The position numbers and the translations under genes were made by a program. This document shows, piece by piece, positions 24,501 to 33,499 of a DNA stretch of 64,000 nt (position 1 is its first letter; each line of letters begins with the position of its first letter). This DNA is from Clostridiales bacterium (GTDB lineage: Bacteria; Bacillota; Clostridia; Oscillospirales; CAG-272), in contig JAAZAV010000028.1 of NCBI GenBank assembly GCA_012514145.1, positions 1-64,000 of the forward strand. Direction: 5' to 3'. The notes beneath the pieces were generated by a model that saw nothing but the letters and a program-made list of their open reading frames with translations, was not told the DNA's origin and made no database searches.

Positions 24501-24748
24501 TGTTTTTCCTCACATATGTTTTATATTTTGCCGGCGGCAGTTATTCGCGCTGCCGCCGCAATGTGAAAATTATACCACAATCCGATGAATATGTTTTTAA
24601 CACAGCGTAAACACATGTTGAACAAGCGCTTCAATGATTCACACAGGCTTAACCTGAACTTGGATTTGACTTAAAATATAAACCCGTAATATCCATATCC
24701 ATACGCCACGCCCGCCCAAACGCCTTCGGCAGAACGGCTAGCCCGCTT

Positions 24749-25423
24749 CTATGCCTTCGGCTCAACGCCGTTTTTGGGGCACATACCGCTCAGTTCGCAG
24801 CCGCCGCAGTCCGGGGATCGGGCGGCGCAGACCCTTCTCCCGTGGTCTATCAGCCGGTGGCAGAAGTCGGTCTGCTCCTCGGGCGGGATTATTGCGGCAA
24901 GCCGCCGCTCGACTTTCAGCGGGTCTTTGCCGCCGTCGGTCAGCCCCAGTCTTCCCGACACCCGTATGCAGTGGGTGTCGGCGACTATGCCCGGGATGTC
25001 GTAGAGGTCGCCTAACAGAAGATTTGCTATCTTGCGCCCCACGCCGGGAAATTCAAGCAGCTCCTCCATGGTCTTCGGCACCTCGCCGCCGTATTTATCG
25101 GTCAGCAGCTTCATTTCGGCGATGATGTCGGCGGTCTTGGTGCGGTGGAGCCCGCAGGGGCGCACTATCCCCTCAACTTCGCCGCTGTCGGCATCCGCGA
25201 GAGCCTCGGGTGCGGGATACCGCGCGAAGAGTTCTTTGCACACCGTGTTTACCCTTGCGTCGGTGCACTGCGCCGAGAGCCTTGCCATCACCATGAGCCG
25301 CCAGCCCTCCCCCGAATAGCGGAGGGCGCAGGCGGTATCGGGGTAGAGTTCCTTCAGAGCCTTAACAATTTCAAGCGCCCGCGCTCGGAGGGATTCATCG
25401 ATTTTCGCTGATTTATCAACCAT
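24749..25423 (-). CDS. nth: Endonuclease III
   Basis: A 224-residue DNA glycosylase/AP lyase for oxidised pyrimidines in base-excision repair. The helix-hairpin-helix is LLEFPGVGRKIANLLLG, with the catalytic Lys expected in this hairpin region and the catalytic Asp in VADTHCIRVSGRL. The C-terminal [4Fe-4S] signature C-x6-C-x2-C-x5-C is exact (CAARSPDCGGCELSGMC). Its ATG overlaps the stop of the actin-like gene by one base (TAATG), so translation is probably coupled. It is the last gene of the zapA to nth run. Confidence 0.97.
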   Translation of the reverse strand: MVDKSAKIDESLRARALEIVKALKELYPDTACALRYSGEGWRLMVMARLSAQCTDARVNTVCKELFARYPAPEALADADSGEVEGIVRPCGLHRTKTADIIAEMKLLTDKYGGEVPKTMEELLEFPGVGRKIANLLLGDLYDIPGIVADTHCIRVSGRLGLTDGGKDPLKVERRLAAIIPPEEQTDFCHRLIDHGRRVCAARSPDCGGCELSGMCPKNGVEPKA

Positions 25424-26421
25424 TATACGAACTCCAGCAGCTTCCGCCAGCGGTTCAGCTCGGCTATCTCGCGCAGTCCGCAGACTACCGGCGACGGGGC
25501 GGCGCTGTCGATTGTCTCGCCCCTTATCACCTTAAGCCCGGTTTTCTCCCCGATATAATCGCCAAGTCCCTCCATCTCCGCCAGACCGCCGACAAGACAG
25601 ATCTCCTTCACGGCAGCCCTTTCCTCGTCCTGCAGACCGTCAAGCATGGCGTCAAAGGCGCGTCCGATGGCGGCGACCGCCGGGAACACCGCCCGAAGCA
25701 GTTCGGTGCGGTCGGCTTCGGCTCTGTTGGGCAGGCGGAAGATCAGATCGTTGCCCCGGATTGTCAGCGGCGTTTCGTCCTCCAGACGCTCCGGGTCGAG
25801 AGAAATATGTTCAAGCCGGAAGGTCTCGGCATCCTCCTCGGATATATCAAGCCCCAGGCTGTCGGCGGCGTAGCGCTGAACGGCAAGGTCAAAATCCTGC
25901 CCGCCTATCCGAAGGGTCAGCGCCGACAGATACCCGAGTGAGCGTATCACCGCCGGCTCGCAGATTCCTCCCCCCAGGTCGGCTATCGCTATGGGATTGA
26001 CGCCGTCAATATCGAAGCCGCAGCCCACCGCCGCCGCCACCGGCGCTTCGATAAGCGCCACTTCGACGGCTCCCGCCGCGCGTATCACGTCGATAAAGGT
26101 CTGCTTCTCACCGTCCGAAGCCTCGCAGGGCACCGCCGCCACAACTCTGGGGCTTCTGATGCCCATCTCGGCGAACATCATGTCAAGCAGCTCCTCGGCG
26201 GACGGCGTGTCGGCTATGACCCCGCAGCGCACCGGCTGCAGCAGCGTTGTCCCCCCCGGCACCCGCTGGAGCAGCGAAAGGGCGTCGCTTCCGGCGGTTA
26301 GCAGCGGGTGATCGGCATCTTTGTCCACCGTCACCGACGCCACCGTGGGCATGACGGAATATTTCCCGTCGGCGCAAAGCCGGGTGTATTTCGTTCCAAT
26401 ATCCAGGCAGACTGTTTTCAT
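25423..26421 (-). CDS. MreB-like actin-family ATPase
   Basis: A 332-residue actin-fold protein. The first phosphate loop is LDIGTKYTRL near the start, the second is IADLGGGICEPAVI, and the adenosine motif is CLVGGLAEMEGLGDYI. Length and motifs fit the MreB/rod-shape group, but the sequence is divergent and FtsA-, PilM- or Hsp70-related roles cannot be excluded. The ATG at 26421 follows CGGAGTAAG; a longer reading would begin inside the parS site. The neighbour maf supports an MreB-like role, because maf and mreB are linked in other Bacillota. mreC and mreD are not here. Confidence 0.65.
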   Translation of the reverse strand: MKTVCLDIGTKYTRLCADGKYSVMPTVASVTVDKDADHPLLTAGSDALSLLQRVPGGTTLLQPVRCGVIADTPSAEELLDMMFAEMGIRSPRVVAAVPCEASDGEKQTFIDVIRAAGAVEVALIEAPVAAAVGCGFDIDGVNPIAIADLGGGICEPAVIRSLGYLSALTLRIGGQDFDLAVQRYAADSLGLDISEEDAETFRLEHISLDPERLEDETPLTIRGNDLIFRLPNRAEADRTELLRAVFPAVAAIGRAFDAMLDGLQDEERAAVKEICLVGGLAEMEGLGDYIGEKTGLKVIRGETIDSAAPSPVVCGLREIAELNRWRKLLEFV

Positions 26422-26434
26422 TCTTACTCCGAAA

Positions 26435-26450
26435 TGTTTCACGTGAAACA
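26435..26450. promoter_or_regulatory. parS chromosome-segregation site 1
   Basis: Exact TGTTTCACGTGAAACA, the 16-bp palindrome bound by ParB/Spo0J, extended to 20 bp by flanking AA/TT. It lies 14 bases upstream of the actin-like start codon and about 13 kb left of dnaA. parA and parB are not in the window. Confidence 0.95.
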
Positions 26451-26492
26451 TTTTGCTCCGATTTATTTGCGTGATATGCTGATATTTACATG

Positions 26493-27083
26493 CTATGCTT
26501 TAATGTATACGCCGAATTCGGCAAGCGTCTTTGTAAGGCTGCAGAGGGGCAGTCCGACCACGTTGAAATAATCGCCGCAGACGCTTTGGACGAATACCGC
26601 GCCCCGCTTCTGTATGCCGTATGCGCCCGCCTTGTCCATCGGCTCGCCGGTGGCAATGTAGGCGGTTATCTCGTCCTCGGTCATGTTGCGGAAACGGACG
26701 GCCGTGGTCTCGGTGAAGGAGCGTGTTCTCCCGCACAGCATGACGGTCACGCCCGTACAGACCTTGTGTTCCCTGCCGCTGAGGGCGGCAAGCATGCGGC
26801 GGGCGTCTCTTTCGTCCTTCGGTTTGCCCAATATCTCGTTTCCAAGCACCACCACCGTGTCGGCGGCGATGATGAGGTGATTTTCCGCTTCTTTCAGCGC
26901 CGACACCGCTTCGCATTTCAGCCGGGAGGTGAGTGCCGCGTATTCGGCGGGAGGCATATTTCCGGCTTTCGGTTCTTCCGTCTCGGGAACCATGACTTTG
27001 AATTCAAGTCCTATATTGCCCAGCAGCTCCCGCCGGCGGGGCGATTTTGAGGCTAATATTATCGGGTATGGCTGTATCCACAT
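26493..27083 (-). CDS. maf: Maf-family nucleotide pyrophosphatase
   Basis: A 196-residue Maf protein. The N-terminal signature IILASKSPRRRELL and the internal AADTVV and GKPKDERDARRML segments are intact. Maf proteins hydrolyse dTTP, UTP or modified nucleotides to monophosphates and affect septum formation and cell division. It lies between dut and the actin-like gene on the minus strand in what may be one transcription unit with zapA. Confidence 0.93.
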   Translation of the reverse strand: MWIQPYPIILASKSPRRRELLGNIGLEFKVMVPETEEPKAGNMPPAEYAALTSRLKCEAVSALKEAENHLIIAADTVVVLGNEILGKPKDERDARRMLAALSGREHKVCTGVTVMLCGRTRSFTETTAVRFRNMTEDEITAYIATGEPMDKAGAYGIQKRGAVFVQSVCGDYFNVVGLPLCSLTKTLAEFGVYIKA

Positions 27084-27177
27084 ATAATGCGTTTTCTCGT
27101 TTCTGATTGATATTTCAGTGTTTTCGGTCGGATTTCGCCGTATGCTTCCGGTTCGGGCTGACGACTGACGCCGGAAA

Positions 27178-27615
27178 TTATCTTCCCGTGGAGCCGAAGC
27201 CGCCGCTTCCCCGCTCCGTGTCGGCGAGGGAATCGGTCTCGGTGAATTCGGCTCTGAACACCGGCAGGAAGAGCATCTGTGCGATTCGGTCGCCGGCGCG
27301 GACTTCGTATGGCTCGCTTCCCTGGTTCAGGAGGGTAACCGAAATCTCTCCCCGGTAGTCGGAGTCGATGATCCCCACAGAGTTCGCCAGCGTCACGCCG
27401 TATTTCGTTCCCAGCGAGGAGCGGGCGCAGACGGCGGCGACGATATCATCCCGTTCCGGCTCAATGGCTATGCCCGTCGCGAACTTCTCCATGCCTCCCG
27501 GTACGATAGTTTTCGTCTCACATGAGTAGAGGTCGCATCCGGCGGCGTTCTCCGAACCGTATGAAGGCAGTATTGCTTCGGGGCGGGTGCGTCTGATTTT
27601 TACGTTCAGCTTCAT
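27178..27615 (-). CDS. dut: dUTP diphosphatase
   Basis: A 145-residue trimeric-type dUTPase that hydrolyses dUTP to dUMP, keeping uracil out of DNA and feeding thymidylate synthesis. All five motifs are present: AGCDLYS, ARSSLGTK, GIIDSDYRGEI (with the catalytic Asp), GDRIAQMLFLP, and the C-terminal RGSGGFGSTGR arm. It lies 24 bases after the U32 gene and 94 bases before maf. Confidence 0.98.
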   Translation of the reverse strand: MKLNVKIRRTRPEAILPSYGSENAAGCDLYSCETKTIVPGGMEKFATGIAIEPERDDIVAAVCARSSLGTKYGVTLANSVGIIDSDYRGEISVTLLNQGSEPYEVRAGDRIAQMLFLPVFRAEFTETDSLADTERGSGGFGSTGR

Positions 27616-27639
27616 TTTGCGTGTTATTCCCGATGTATT

Positions 27640-29490
27640 TTATAACTTCTCGTGTTTTTCTCTTATTCTTCTGAAATTTTTCGGAGGCGACGTCAGTTTC
27701 GGGTTTCCCGAGCTGTATGCCGACAGGATTCTGCCCGCCTGCTCCCGGCTTTCGTCGGTGAAGATGAAATGCCGCCGCGTCACGCCGAACTTATCAAGCA
27801 GGGCGGTCTTGTCGGCCATCCAGACGGGGGCGGAGTTGTATATCTCCTCCCGGTCGGAGGGTGTGCCCGCGTTAGGTCTCATCACCGGAAAGACGGCTTT
27901 CGTTCGGTCGGTGAGTTTGTTTTCTCCCGTGGGCAGTTCAAGCACCATCAGCGGGAGACGCCCGTATACAACAGCCGAAAAATCGGCGCAAAGGTCGCGC
28001 AGCTGTGGAAGTATCAGTTCGGGCGAGGCTATCGCTGTTACTTCCATGCCGGGGTTGACCGCGTGAACGATTGATTCGAACACCTTCGCCGTGCCGCTGC
28101 CGTATGTATTCATCCGCAGTCCGATGTATATCCGCTTCACTCCCGATACCGATGCCGCCATGCTTAACTGTCCGATGTTCTGCGCCATTACAGAATCCGC
28201 GCCCTTTGCCGCGGCTTTTTCGACAGATTCGCGCAGGGCGGCAAGTTCGCTGTCCTTCGCCACCGGCGGGAGGATTATTCCCGCCGCGTTTGCGCCGCTC
28301 CGCAGATATTCGGCTGCCGGCAGGAACGCAAGTCCCTTGAAATCGGCGGGAATCTGCGCCGAACGCATGAATTCGGCGGTAGTTTCGCTCTTGCGCTTTG
28401 GTGTGTATTTCTTATATGTTATCTTCTTTTCGGGCAGATTCGCCGAATTCCGCTTTGTGATTTCGGCGGTCTGCGCGAATTCGCTTTCTTTAACGGCTCT
28501 TTCCGACGGTCGGTAGTCTATCCTGTCCGACTTCGCTTTGTCGGAATCGGTGCGCACACCGAGCATCGACGGGTTTATTCTGCCCGTGAAATAGCCGTCG
28601 GTGAAGCCCGAGCGGGAAAAAGCAGCTTCGAGGCGCTTCATCTCGCTATTATCGGCGTCTCTGCCCTCGTCAAGCAGCCGGCGATAAACCGAAGCCGCCG
28701 TATAGACGTAGGAGGGCGGCTTCATGCGCCCCTCCACCTTCAGCGAATCGACGCCCAGTTCGATTATCTCGCGGATATGTCCCGCAAGACACATGTCTTT
28801 GAGGCTCAGCCGATAGCCGCCCTCGTATGGCAGGCGGCAGGGCTGGGCGCACATGCCCCGGTTGCCAGAGCGTCCGCCCGCCATAGCCGAGAACAGGCAC
28901 ATGCCCGACGCCGAAACGCAGTGGGCGCCGTGTATGAATATCTCGATTCCGATATCGCCGCAGCCGGCTTTCAGTCTGGCGAGATCGCCTTTTGACAGCT
29001 CCCGCGCCGCCACTACCCGCTCAAAGCCCATCTTTCCCAGCGCGTTCACGCCGGGGATGTTGTGGGCGGACAGCTGTGTGGAGCCGTGGAGCGGAAGTTC
29101 AGGCAGATACTCCCTCAGCGCCGCCGCCAGTCCGAGATCGCCCACGATAAGCGCGTCGACGCCGATTTCGTATAACCGTCCGGCATAGCGCACCGCTTCG
29201 TCAAGCTCCCGGTCGGAGATAAGCGTGTTCAGCGTCACATAGAGCTTCGCGCCGTATCCGCGGCAGAGCGTCAGTCCCCGCGCCAATTCCTCGTCGCCGA
29301 AGTTCCGGGCGTTCATCCGGGCGTTGAAGAGCCGTCCGCCCAGATAGACCGCGTCCGCGCCGCCGTCAAGCGCCGCTAAAAGCGAGTCGGGTGAGCCGGC
29401 GGGCAGGAGCAGTTCGGGTTTCGTCTTTTTGCCCGGTATTCCGGCGCTTACGGCGCTCCCTTCGTTCATCGGGCGAATGTCAGACGTCAT
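27640..29490 (-). CDS. Peptidase U32-family protein (probable RNA hydroxylation factor)
   Basis: A 616-residue U32 protein. The N-terminal half starts ELLLPAGSPDSLLAALDGGADAVYLGG when read across residues about 27-53, and the U32 signature EIFIHGAHCVSASGMC is followed by GNRGMCAQPCR with conserved cysteines. Members are known as RlhA (23S rRNA) or TrhP-like (tRNA) hydroxylation factors; which applies here cannot be told. The C-terminal half is the longer collagenase-associated type. The start overlaps the end of zapA by 11 bases, a common linkage in Bacillota. Confidence 0.88.
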   Translation of the reverse strand: MTSDIRPMNEGSAVSAGIPGKKTKPELLLPAGSPDSLLAALDGGADAVYLGGRLFNARMNARNFGDEELARGLTLCRGYGAKLYVTLNTLISDRELDEAVRYAGRLYEIGVDALIVGDLGLAAALREYLPELPLHGSTQLSAHNIPGVNALGKMGFERVVAARELSKGDLARLKAGCGDIGIEIFIHGAHCVSASGMCLFSAMAGGRSGNRGMCAQPCRLPYEGGYRLSLKDMCLAGHIREIIELGVDSLKVEGRMKPPSYVYTAASVYRRLLDEGRDADNSEMKRLEAAFSRSGFTDGYFTGRINPSMLGVRTDSDKAKSDRIDYRPSERAVKESEFAQTAEITKRNSANLPEKKITYKKYTPKRKSETTAEFMRSAQIPADFKGLAFLPAAEYLRSGANAAGIILPPVAKDSELAALRESVEKAAAKGADSVMAQNIGQLSMAASVSGVKRIYIGLRMNTYGSGTAKVFESIVHAVNPGMEVTAIASPELILPQLRDLCADFSAVVYGRLPLMVLELPTGENKLTDRTKAVFPVMRPNAGTPSDREEIYNSAPVWMADKTALLDKFGVTRRHFIFTDESREQAGRILSAYSSGNPKLTSPPKNFRRIREKHEKL

Positions 29491-29782
29491 TTAACTTGCG
29501 AAGCTGCTCGTTCTCGGATATCAGCTTGGTTATGGCATAGTTCAGCTGTTTTAGCTGCTGTTCAAGAATATCCACCCTGCGCTCGGCGGCGTTTTTGCGG
29601 TTCAGATACTCAAGCGACGCGCAGATTATCGCCTCCGAAATAGTGCATTTCGGATTGTCGTGCATCATTTTGCCGATGTAATCGTTGATGATCCCTTCCA
29701 GCCGGGTATAATGCTCCTGGGACTCTTCGGCAAGGAGCCGCAGCTCAATCCCGGCGATGCTGATTGTAATGTTGTTTTTCAT
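29480..29782 (-). CDS. zapA: Cell division protein ZapA
   Basis: A 100-residue ZapA with the start NNITISIAGIELRLLAEES (a short beta strand, then helix) and a long C-terminal coiled coil (RVDILEQQLKQLNYAITKL). ZapA binds FtsZ filaments and stabilises the division ring. It is the first gene of the minus-strand run through nth. The overlap with the U32 gene indicates coupled translation. Confidence 0.9.
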   Translation of the reverse strand: MKNNITISIAGIELRLLAEESQEHYTRLEGIINDYIGKMMHDNPKCTISEAIICASLEYLNRKNAAERRVDILEQQLKQLNYAITKLISENEQLRKLNDV

Positions 29783-29887
29783 GTCTGTCGCAGCCTTTCG
29801 GTATACGGCATTGTGTTTCTGTTAATTTTATAAAACAGGCTTGCAAAATACTGCCGCCTGCATTATAATATGATATCCCCGTGTACC

Positions 29888-29915
29888 ATTATACCACTCT
29901 TCGTCCGAATTTGAA
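29888..29915 (-). promoter_or_regulatory. Weak candidate promoter of the zapA operon
   Basis: Minus strand: -35 TTCAAA (29915-29910), 16-base spacer, -10 TATAAT (29893-29888). The -10 is perfect, the -35 poor. A second TATAAT lies about 20 bases downstream with no good -35. Confidence 0.45.
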
Positions 29916-29957
29916 ATACCCTGCGGAACATTTTTTATTTTACGCGAATTACGCAAA

Positions 29958-29973
29958 TGTTTCACGTGAAACA
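29958..29973. promoter_or_regulatory. parS chromosome-segregation site 2
   Basis: Second exact TGTTTCACGTGAAACA, in the divergent region between zapA and proB, about 9.5 kb left of dnaA. With site 1 it gives two consensus parS sites 3.5 kb apart on one side of the origin. None was seen on the right arm within the window. Confidence 0.95.
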
Positions 29974-30054
29974 TTCCGGCGCGTATTCACATATACCCCC
30001 CGGCACACGCAAGCTTACACGGTCATATCAACGCCCTGACTTAACGGAGTACAT

Positions 30055-30840
30055 ATGAATATAATCAAAACCGCCCGCCGAATAGTCATCAAGGTGGGCT
30101 CATCAACTCTCACCCACGATACCGGGCTTCTGAACCTGCGGCGGATAGAGCAGCTTGCCCGGGTCATATCCGACTTCACCAATATGGGCAAGGAGGTAAT
30201 TCTGGTCACCTCGGGCGCCGTCGCCGCCGGCGTGTCACGCCTCAGGCTGGACCACCGTCCCGCCACCATCGAGGAGAAGCAGGCTACCGCCGCCGTGGGA
30301 CAGAACGAGCTTATGTCGGTATATGAGCGCTTTTTCACCGGCTACGGCCACACCGTGGGGCAGATCCTGCTCACCCGCGAGACCTTCGAGGTGCCGGTTG
30401 CCCGCGAGAACGCCAGGAACACCTTCAACACCCTCTTAAGAATGCGCTGCATCCCCATCGTCAACGAGAACGACTCGGTTTCCTTTGAGGAAATAGCCGT
30501 CGGCGACAACGATACCCTTTCGGCTTATGTCGCCGCCATGGTGGAGGCTGACGCGCTCATTCTGCTGTCGGATATCGACGGTCTTTACGATTCCGACCCC
30601 CACCGCAATCCCGACGCGAAACTCATACCCGTGGTTCCCGTCATAGATGAGAAGATACTTTCGTACGCCGGCGGCGCGGGCAGCGAACGGGGCACCGGCG
30701 GCGTTGTAACCAAGCTCCACGCCGCGCAGATAGCCACCGACGCGGGCATACCGATGTTCTTGCTCAACGGCTCCGACCCGGGCATACTCTACGATCTCTT
30801 TGAAGGGCTGCATGTGGGCACCTATTTCATGTCGAAATAG
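30055..30840 (+). CDS. proB: Glutamate 5-kinase (short form)
   Basis: A 261-residue amino acid kinase that phosphorylates glutamate in the first step of proline synthesis. The N-terminal IVIKVGSSTLTHDTG binds phosphate, LVTSGAVAAG and NENDSVSFEE contribute to the glutamate site, and GTGGVVTKLHAAQIA is the nucleotide-binding signature. The C-terminal PUA domain of the E. coli enzyme is absent; this short form is common in Bacillota. CGGAG precedes the ATG. The gene is divergent from zapA and followed 81 bases later by proA. Confidence 0.97.
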   Translation: MNIIKTARRIVIKVGSSTLTHDTGLLNLRRIEQLARVISDFTNMGKEVILVTSGAVAAGVSRLRLDHRPATIEEKQATAAVGQNELMSVYERFFTGYGHTVGQILLTRETFEVPVARENARNTFNTLLRMRCIPIVNENDSVSFEEIAVGDNDTLSAYVAAMVEADALILLSDIDGLYDSDPHRNPDAKLIPVVPVIDEKILSYAGGAGSERGTGGVVTKLHAAQIATDAGIPMFLLNGSDPGILYDLFEGLHVGTYFMSK

Positions 30841-30921
30841 CCCTGCCCGGCTTGCCTTTTACCGTAAATATCCGAACCGCGATAACGCCGACCAATACGA
30901 CCCATAATTGAGGAAATATCC

Positions 30922-32187
30922 ATGACCGATTCACGCGCCCATGTACTTGAACTCTGCGCTAAGGCTAAAGCCGCCTCCCCGCTGCTGGCGAAGGCTTCCG
31001 GCGCGCAGCTGAACCGCTTTCTGCTTGACTTAGCCGAAATTCTGCGCGAATCCGCCGATACAATCACCGCCGCCAACGCCGAGGATATATCCTTCGCAAA
31101 GGCAAACGATTTGTCCGAACATATGCTCGACCGGCTGATGCTTAACAAAGCCCGCCTTGACGCCATAGCCGATTCGGTGGTGGACGTGGCGAAACTTCCC
31201 TCCCCCATAGGCGGCGGCGAGGTGTTCACCCGCCCCAACGGGCTTATCATACGCCGCACCCGGGTTCCGCTGGGCACGGTGGGCATGATCTACGAGGCGC
31301 GCCCGAATGTGACCGTCGATGCCGCCGTCCTCTGCCTCAAGACGGGCAATACCGTCGTGCTCCGGGGCGGCAAGGAGGCAATAAATTCCAATCGCGCGCT
31401 TGTTGACTGCATCCGCTCTTCGCTTGCGAAGAATTCCCTGCCCGAGGACGCCTGCTGTCTTATCACCGATACAAGCCGGGCTTCGTCTACCGCCCTGATG
31501 ACAATGCGGGGCTATATCGACGTGCTCATTCCCCGCGGGGGCAAGGGATTGATAAGCTCGGTTGTGGAGAACGCCACGGTCCCCGTCATCGAGACGGGCG
31601 CAGGTGTCTGCCATCTCTATGTCGACAAAACCGCCGACACGGACATGGCGGTGAAGTTGGCCGTGAATGCCAAGACCTCCCGTCCCGCCGTCTGCAACGC
31701 CATTGAAACTCTGCTTGTCCACCGGGAGATCGCCGCGAAAGCGCTGCCCGCGATCTCTGCGGCTCTGCCCGAAGTCGAGCTGCGCTGTGACGATTTTTGC
31801 CATGACATTATAAAGAAGTCCGGATTTGCCGGGAAACTGATTCACGCCGCCGACACCGACTGGGATGAGGAATACGACGATCTCATTCTCGCGGTGAAGG
31901 CCGTGGATTCGACCGGCGAGGCAATAGAGCACATCAACACCCACTCGACCCGTCATTCAGACTGTATCGTCACCTCCGACATTGCCGCGGCGAACGCTTT
32001 CCGCTCGGAAGTGGATTCGGCTTGCGTCTATGTGAACGCCTCCACCCGCTTCACCGACGGCGGAGAGTTCGGTCTCGGCGCCGAGATAGGCATCACCACC
32101 CAGAAGCTCCACGCCCGGGGTCCCATGGGGCTTGACGCTCTCACAACCGTGAAATATCTGATCGACGGAGACGGGCAGATACGGTAA
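30922..32187 (+). CDS. proA: Gamma-glutamyl phosphate reductase
   Basis: A 421-residue aldehyde-dehydrogenase-like enzyme that reduces gamma-glutamyl phosphate to the semialdehyde with NADPH. The catalytic Cys lies in SRPAVCNAIETLLVH, and VPLGTVGMIYEARPNVT plus TGNTVVLRGGKEA are typical. It forms a two-gene plus-strand operon with proB in an otherwise minus-strand region and is closed by a strong terminator. GAGG precedes the ATG. Confidence 0.98.
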   Translation: MTDSRAHVLELCAKAKAASPLLAKASGAQLNRFLLDLAEILRESADTITAANAEDISFAKANDLSEHMLDRLMLNKARLDAIADSVVDVAKLPSPIGGGEVFTRPNGLIIRRTRVPLGTVGMIYEARPNVTVDAAVLCLKTGNTVVLRGGKEAINSNRALVDCIRSSLAKNSLPEDACCLITDTSRASSTALMTMRGYIDVLIPRGGKGLISSVVENATVPVIETGAGVCHLYVDKTADTDMAVKLAVNAKTSRPAVCNAIETLLVHREIAAKALPAISAALPEVELRCDDFCHDIIKKSGFAGKLIHAADTDWDEEYDDLILAVKAVDSTGEAIEHINTHSTRHSDCIVTSDIAAANAFRSEVDSACVYVNASTRFTDGGEFGLGAEIGITTQKLHARGPMGLDALTTVKYLIDGDGQIR

Positions 32188-32296
32188 TATAACCGCTCTC
32201 CCGGGTTTTCAACATCTCGGGCGGGCTTGTGTATAATTTATTTTCACAATCGCCGTTTTCGTTGATATTACTGGATAATTTCGATATCTAAATAAC

Positions 32297-32340
32297 AAAA
32301 GGTTTTCCACAGGCTGTCTTTTCCTGTGGAAAACCTTTTT
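32297..32340. terminator. Strong bidirectional terminator after proBA
   Basis: A 17-bp perfect stem AAAAGGTTTTCCACAGG/CCTGTGGAAAACCTTTT with a 9-base loop, followed by a T run on the plus strand and TTTTGTTATT on the minus strand. It separates convergent proA and the surface-protein gene ending at 32381. Confidence 0.92.
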
Positions 32341-32380
32341 AATTGGTGTTAATTTGAATTATGTTATATGCTTTATTTTT

Positions 32381-33364
32381 TCAGCCGTTTTTCTTCTCTC
32401 TTTTTGCCTGCCTTTGCGCACGCGCCTGCGCACGCGCAGACCGCCCGGCTTCTGATTTGCCCGCCTTGATGGCGGCGATGCGCCTGCGGTATCTGACTGC
32501 CGGCACGGCTATGACGGCGGCGATTACGGCAAGGAAGCCGATGATTATCAGTATGTCAACCGCCACCGAAACTCCCTCGCCGAAGATGATGCTGGGAGTT
32601 ATCCCGCTGACAGTTGATTTGGTGACCAGCGCCGTCTGACCGGCGTATTCTTCAACAGCCGAGACCGACTTGATATCAGCGCCGGCCGACATGGCGATAT
32701 CGTTCACCGTGAAGTTGTCGGGGGTGACCAGCGCCGGCGCGCCGTTCGCGCCCGTCACCTCCAGCGCCGATGCCGAGATGTTCATCTTGTAGTCCGCCGA
32801 AAGGGTGGCGTTCGCCTTGAATGAGGGACAGCCGCCGATGAGCAGTATCCGGGCGGTGACCGCGTTTTCGCCCTTGGTGGTGATATCCACCGTGCAGTTC
32901 GAGAAAGACGCGGTGGCGTAGAGAGCCTGCACGCCTATGGCGCCCGCCTTTATCACGATATTTCCGCCGATGAAGCGCACGCTTTTCACGGCTTTGGTGG
33001 TGTTTATCAGCACGCCTATCCCCTCATCCGAGACAAGGGTGAGCGAGCCGGTGCCGCTGACCTGAAGTTCGCCTTCGCAGAAGAGAGCCGCCTTTGAAGC
33101 GCGTATATAGTTGTTTCCCTCAAGCACCAGATATGACTTGTCGGGCATTTTGAGGCCGAATTCGTCGGCCGTGTCGATATAAACGTCGGTCAGGGTCATT
33201 TTGTCCGAGGGATTGTGCCAGTAATAGCCCTCTCCCCGGGTGTTCTGATTGACCTGCATCATGTTGACCGTTTCGGTTATGGGGTCCTTCGCCGCCGAAG
33301 GCACTCCCGCGGCAAAGAGCAGCAGAGCGGTTATAAGGACTGCCGCCATAAGTCTGATTCTCAT
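32381..33364 (-). CDS. Secreted beta-rich surface protein with C-terminal membrane anchor
   Basis: A 327-residue protein of unknown function. The ATG at 33364 follows AAAGGTGA; a GTG three codons upstream is an alternative start. It has a signal peptide (about 25 residues, ending PSAAK) and a central region of repeated short strands (LVLEGNNYIRASKAALFCEGELQVSG) like the carbohydrate-binding beta-solenoid proteins of Bacillota. A transmembrane helix near residue 285 (VDILIIIGFLAVIAAVIAV) leads to an Arg/Lys-rich cytoplasmic tail. Two cysteines in the core could form a disulphide. No motif for catalysis was seen. Confidence 0.7.
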   Translation of the reverse strand: MRIRLMAAVLITALLLFAAGVPSAAKDPITETVNMMQVNQNTRGEGYYWHNPSDKMTLTDVYIDTADEFGLKMPDKSYLVLEGNNYIRASKAALFCEGELQVSGTGSLTLVSDEGIGVLINTTKAVKSVRFIGGNIVIKAGAIGVQALYATASFSNCTVDITTKGENAVTARILLIGGCPSFKANATLSADYKMNISASALEVTGANGAPALVTPDNFTVNDIAMSAGADIKSVSAVEEYAGQTALVTKSTVSGITPSIIFGEGVSVAVDILIIIGFLAVIAAVIAVPAVRYRRRIAAIKAGKSEAGRSARAQARAQRQAKREKKNG

Positions 33365-33499
33365 AATATTCACCTTTTCTCAGCCGTACTCCGGCAGTGA
33401 TACGGCGACATTGTAGCATATTTTCGCTTCAAATACAAGGGATTCACCGAAAATTCGGACGCTGCTCCCGGCAAACCGCCGCGTTAAGCGGAAAAATCC

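Noticed and set aside
23589-24566. Plus-strand frame of 325 codons over the CBM9-like gene
   Set aside because: Antisense to a gene with signal peptide, recognisable domain and ribosome binding site; the Gly/Val-rich translation is a shadow.
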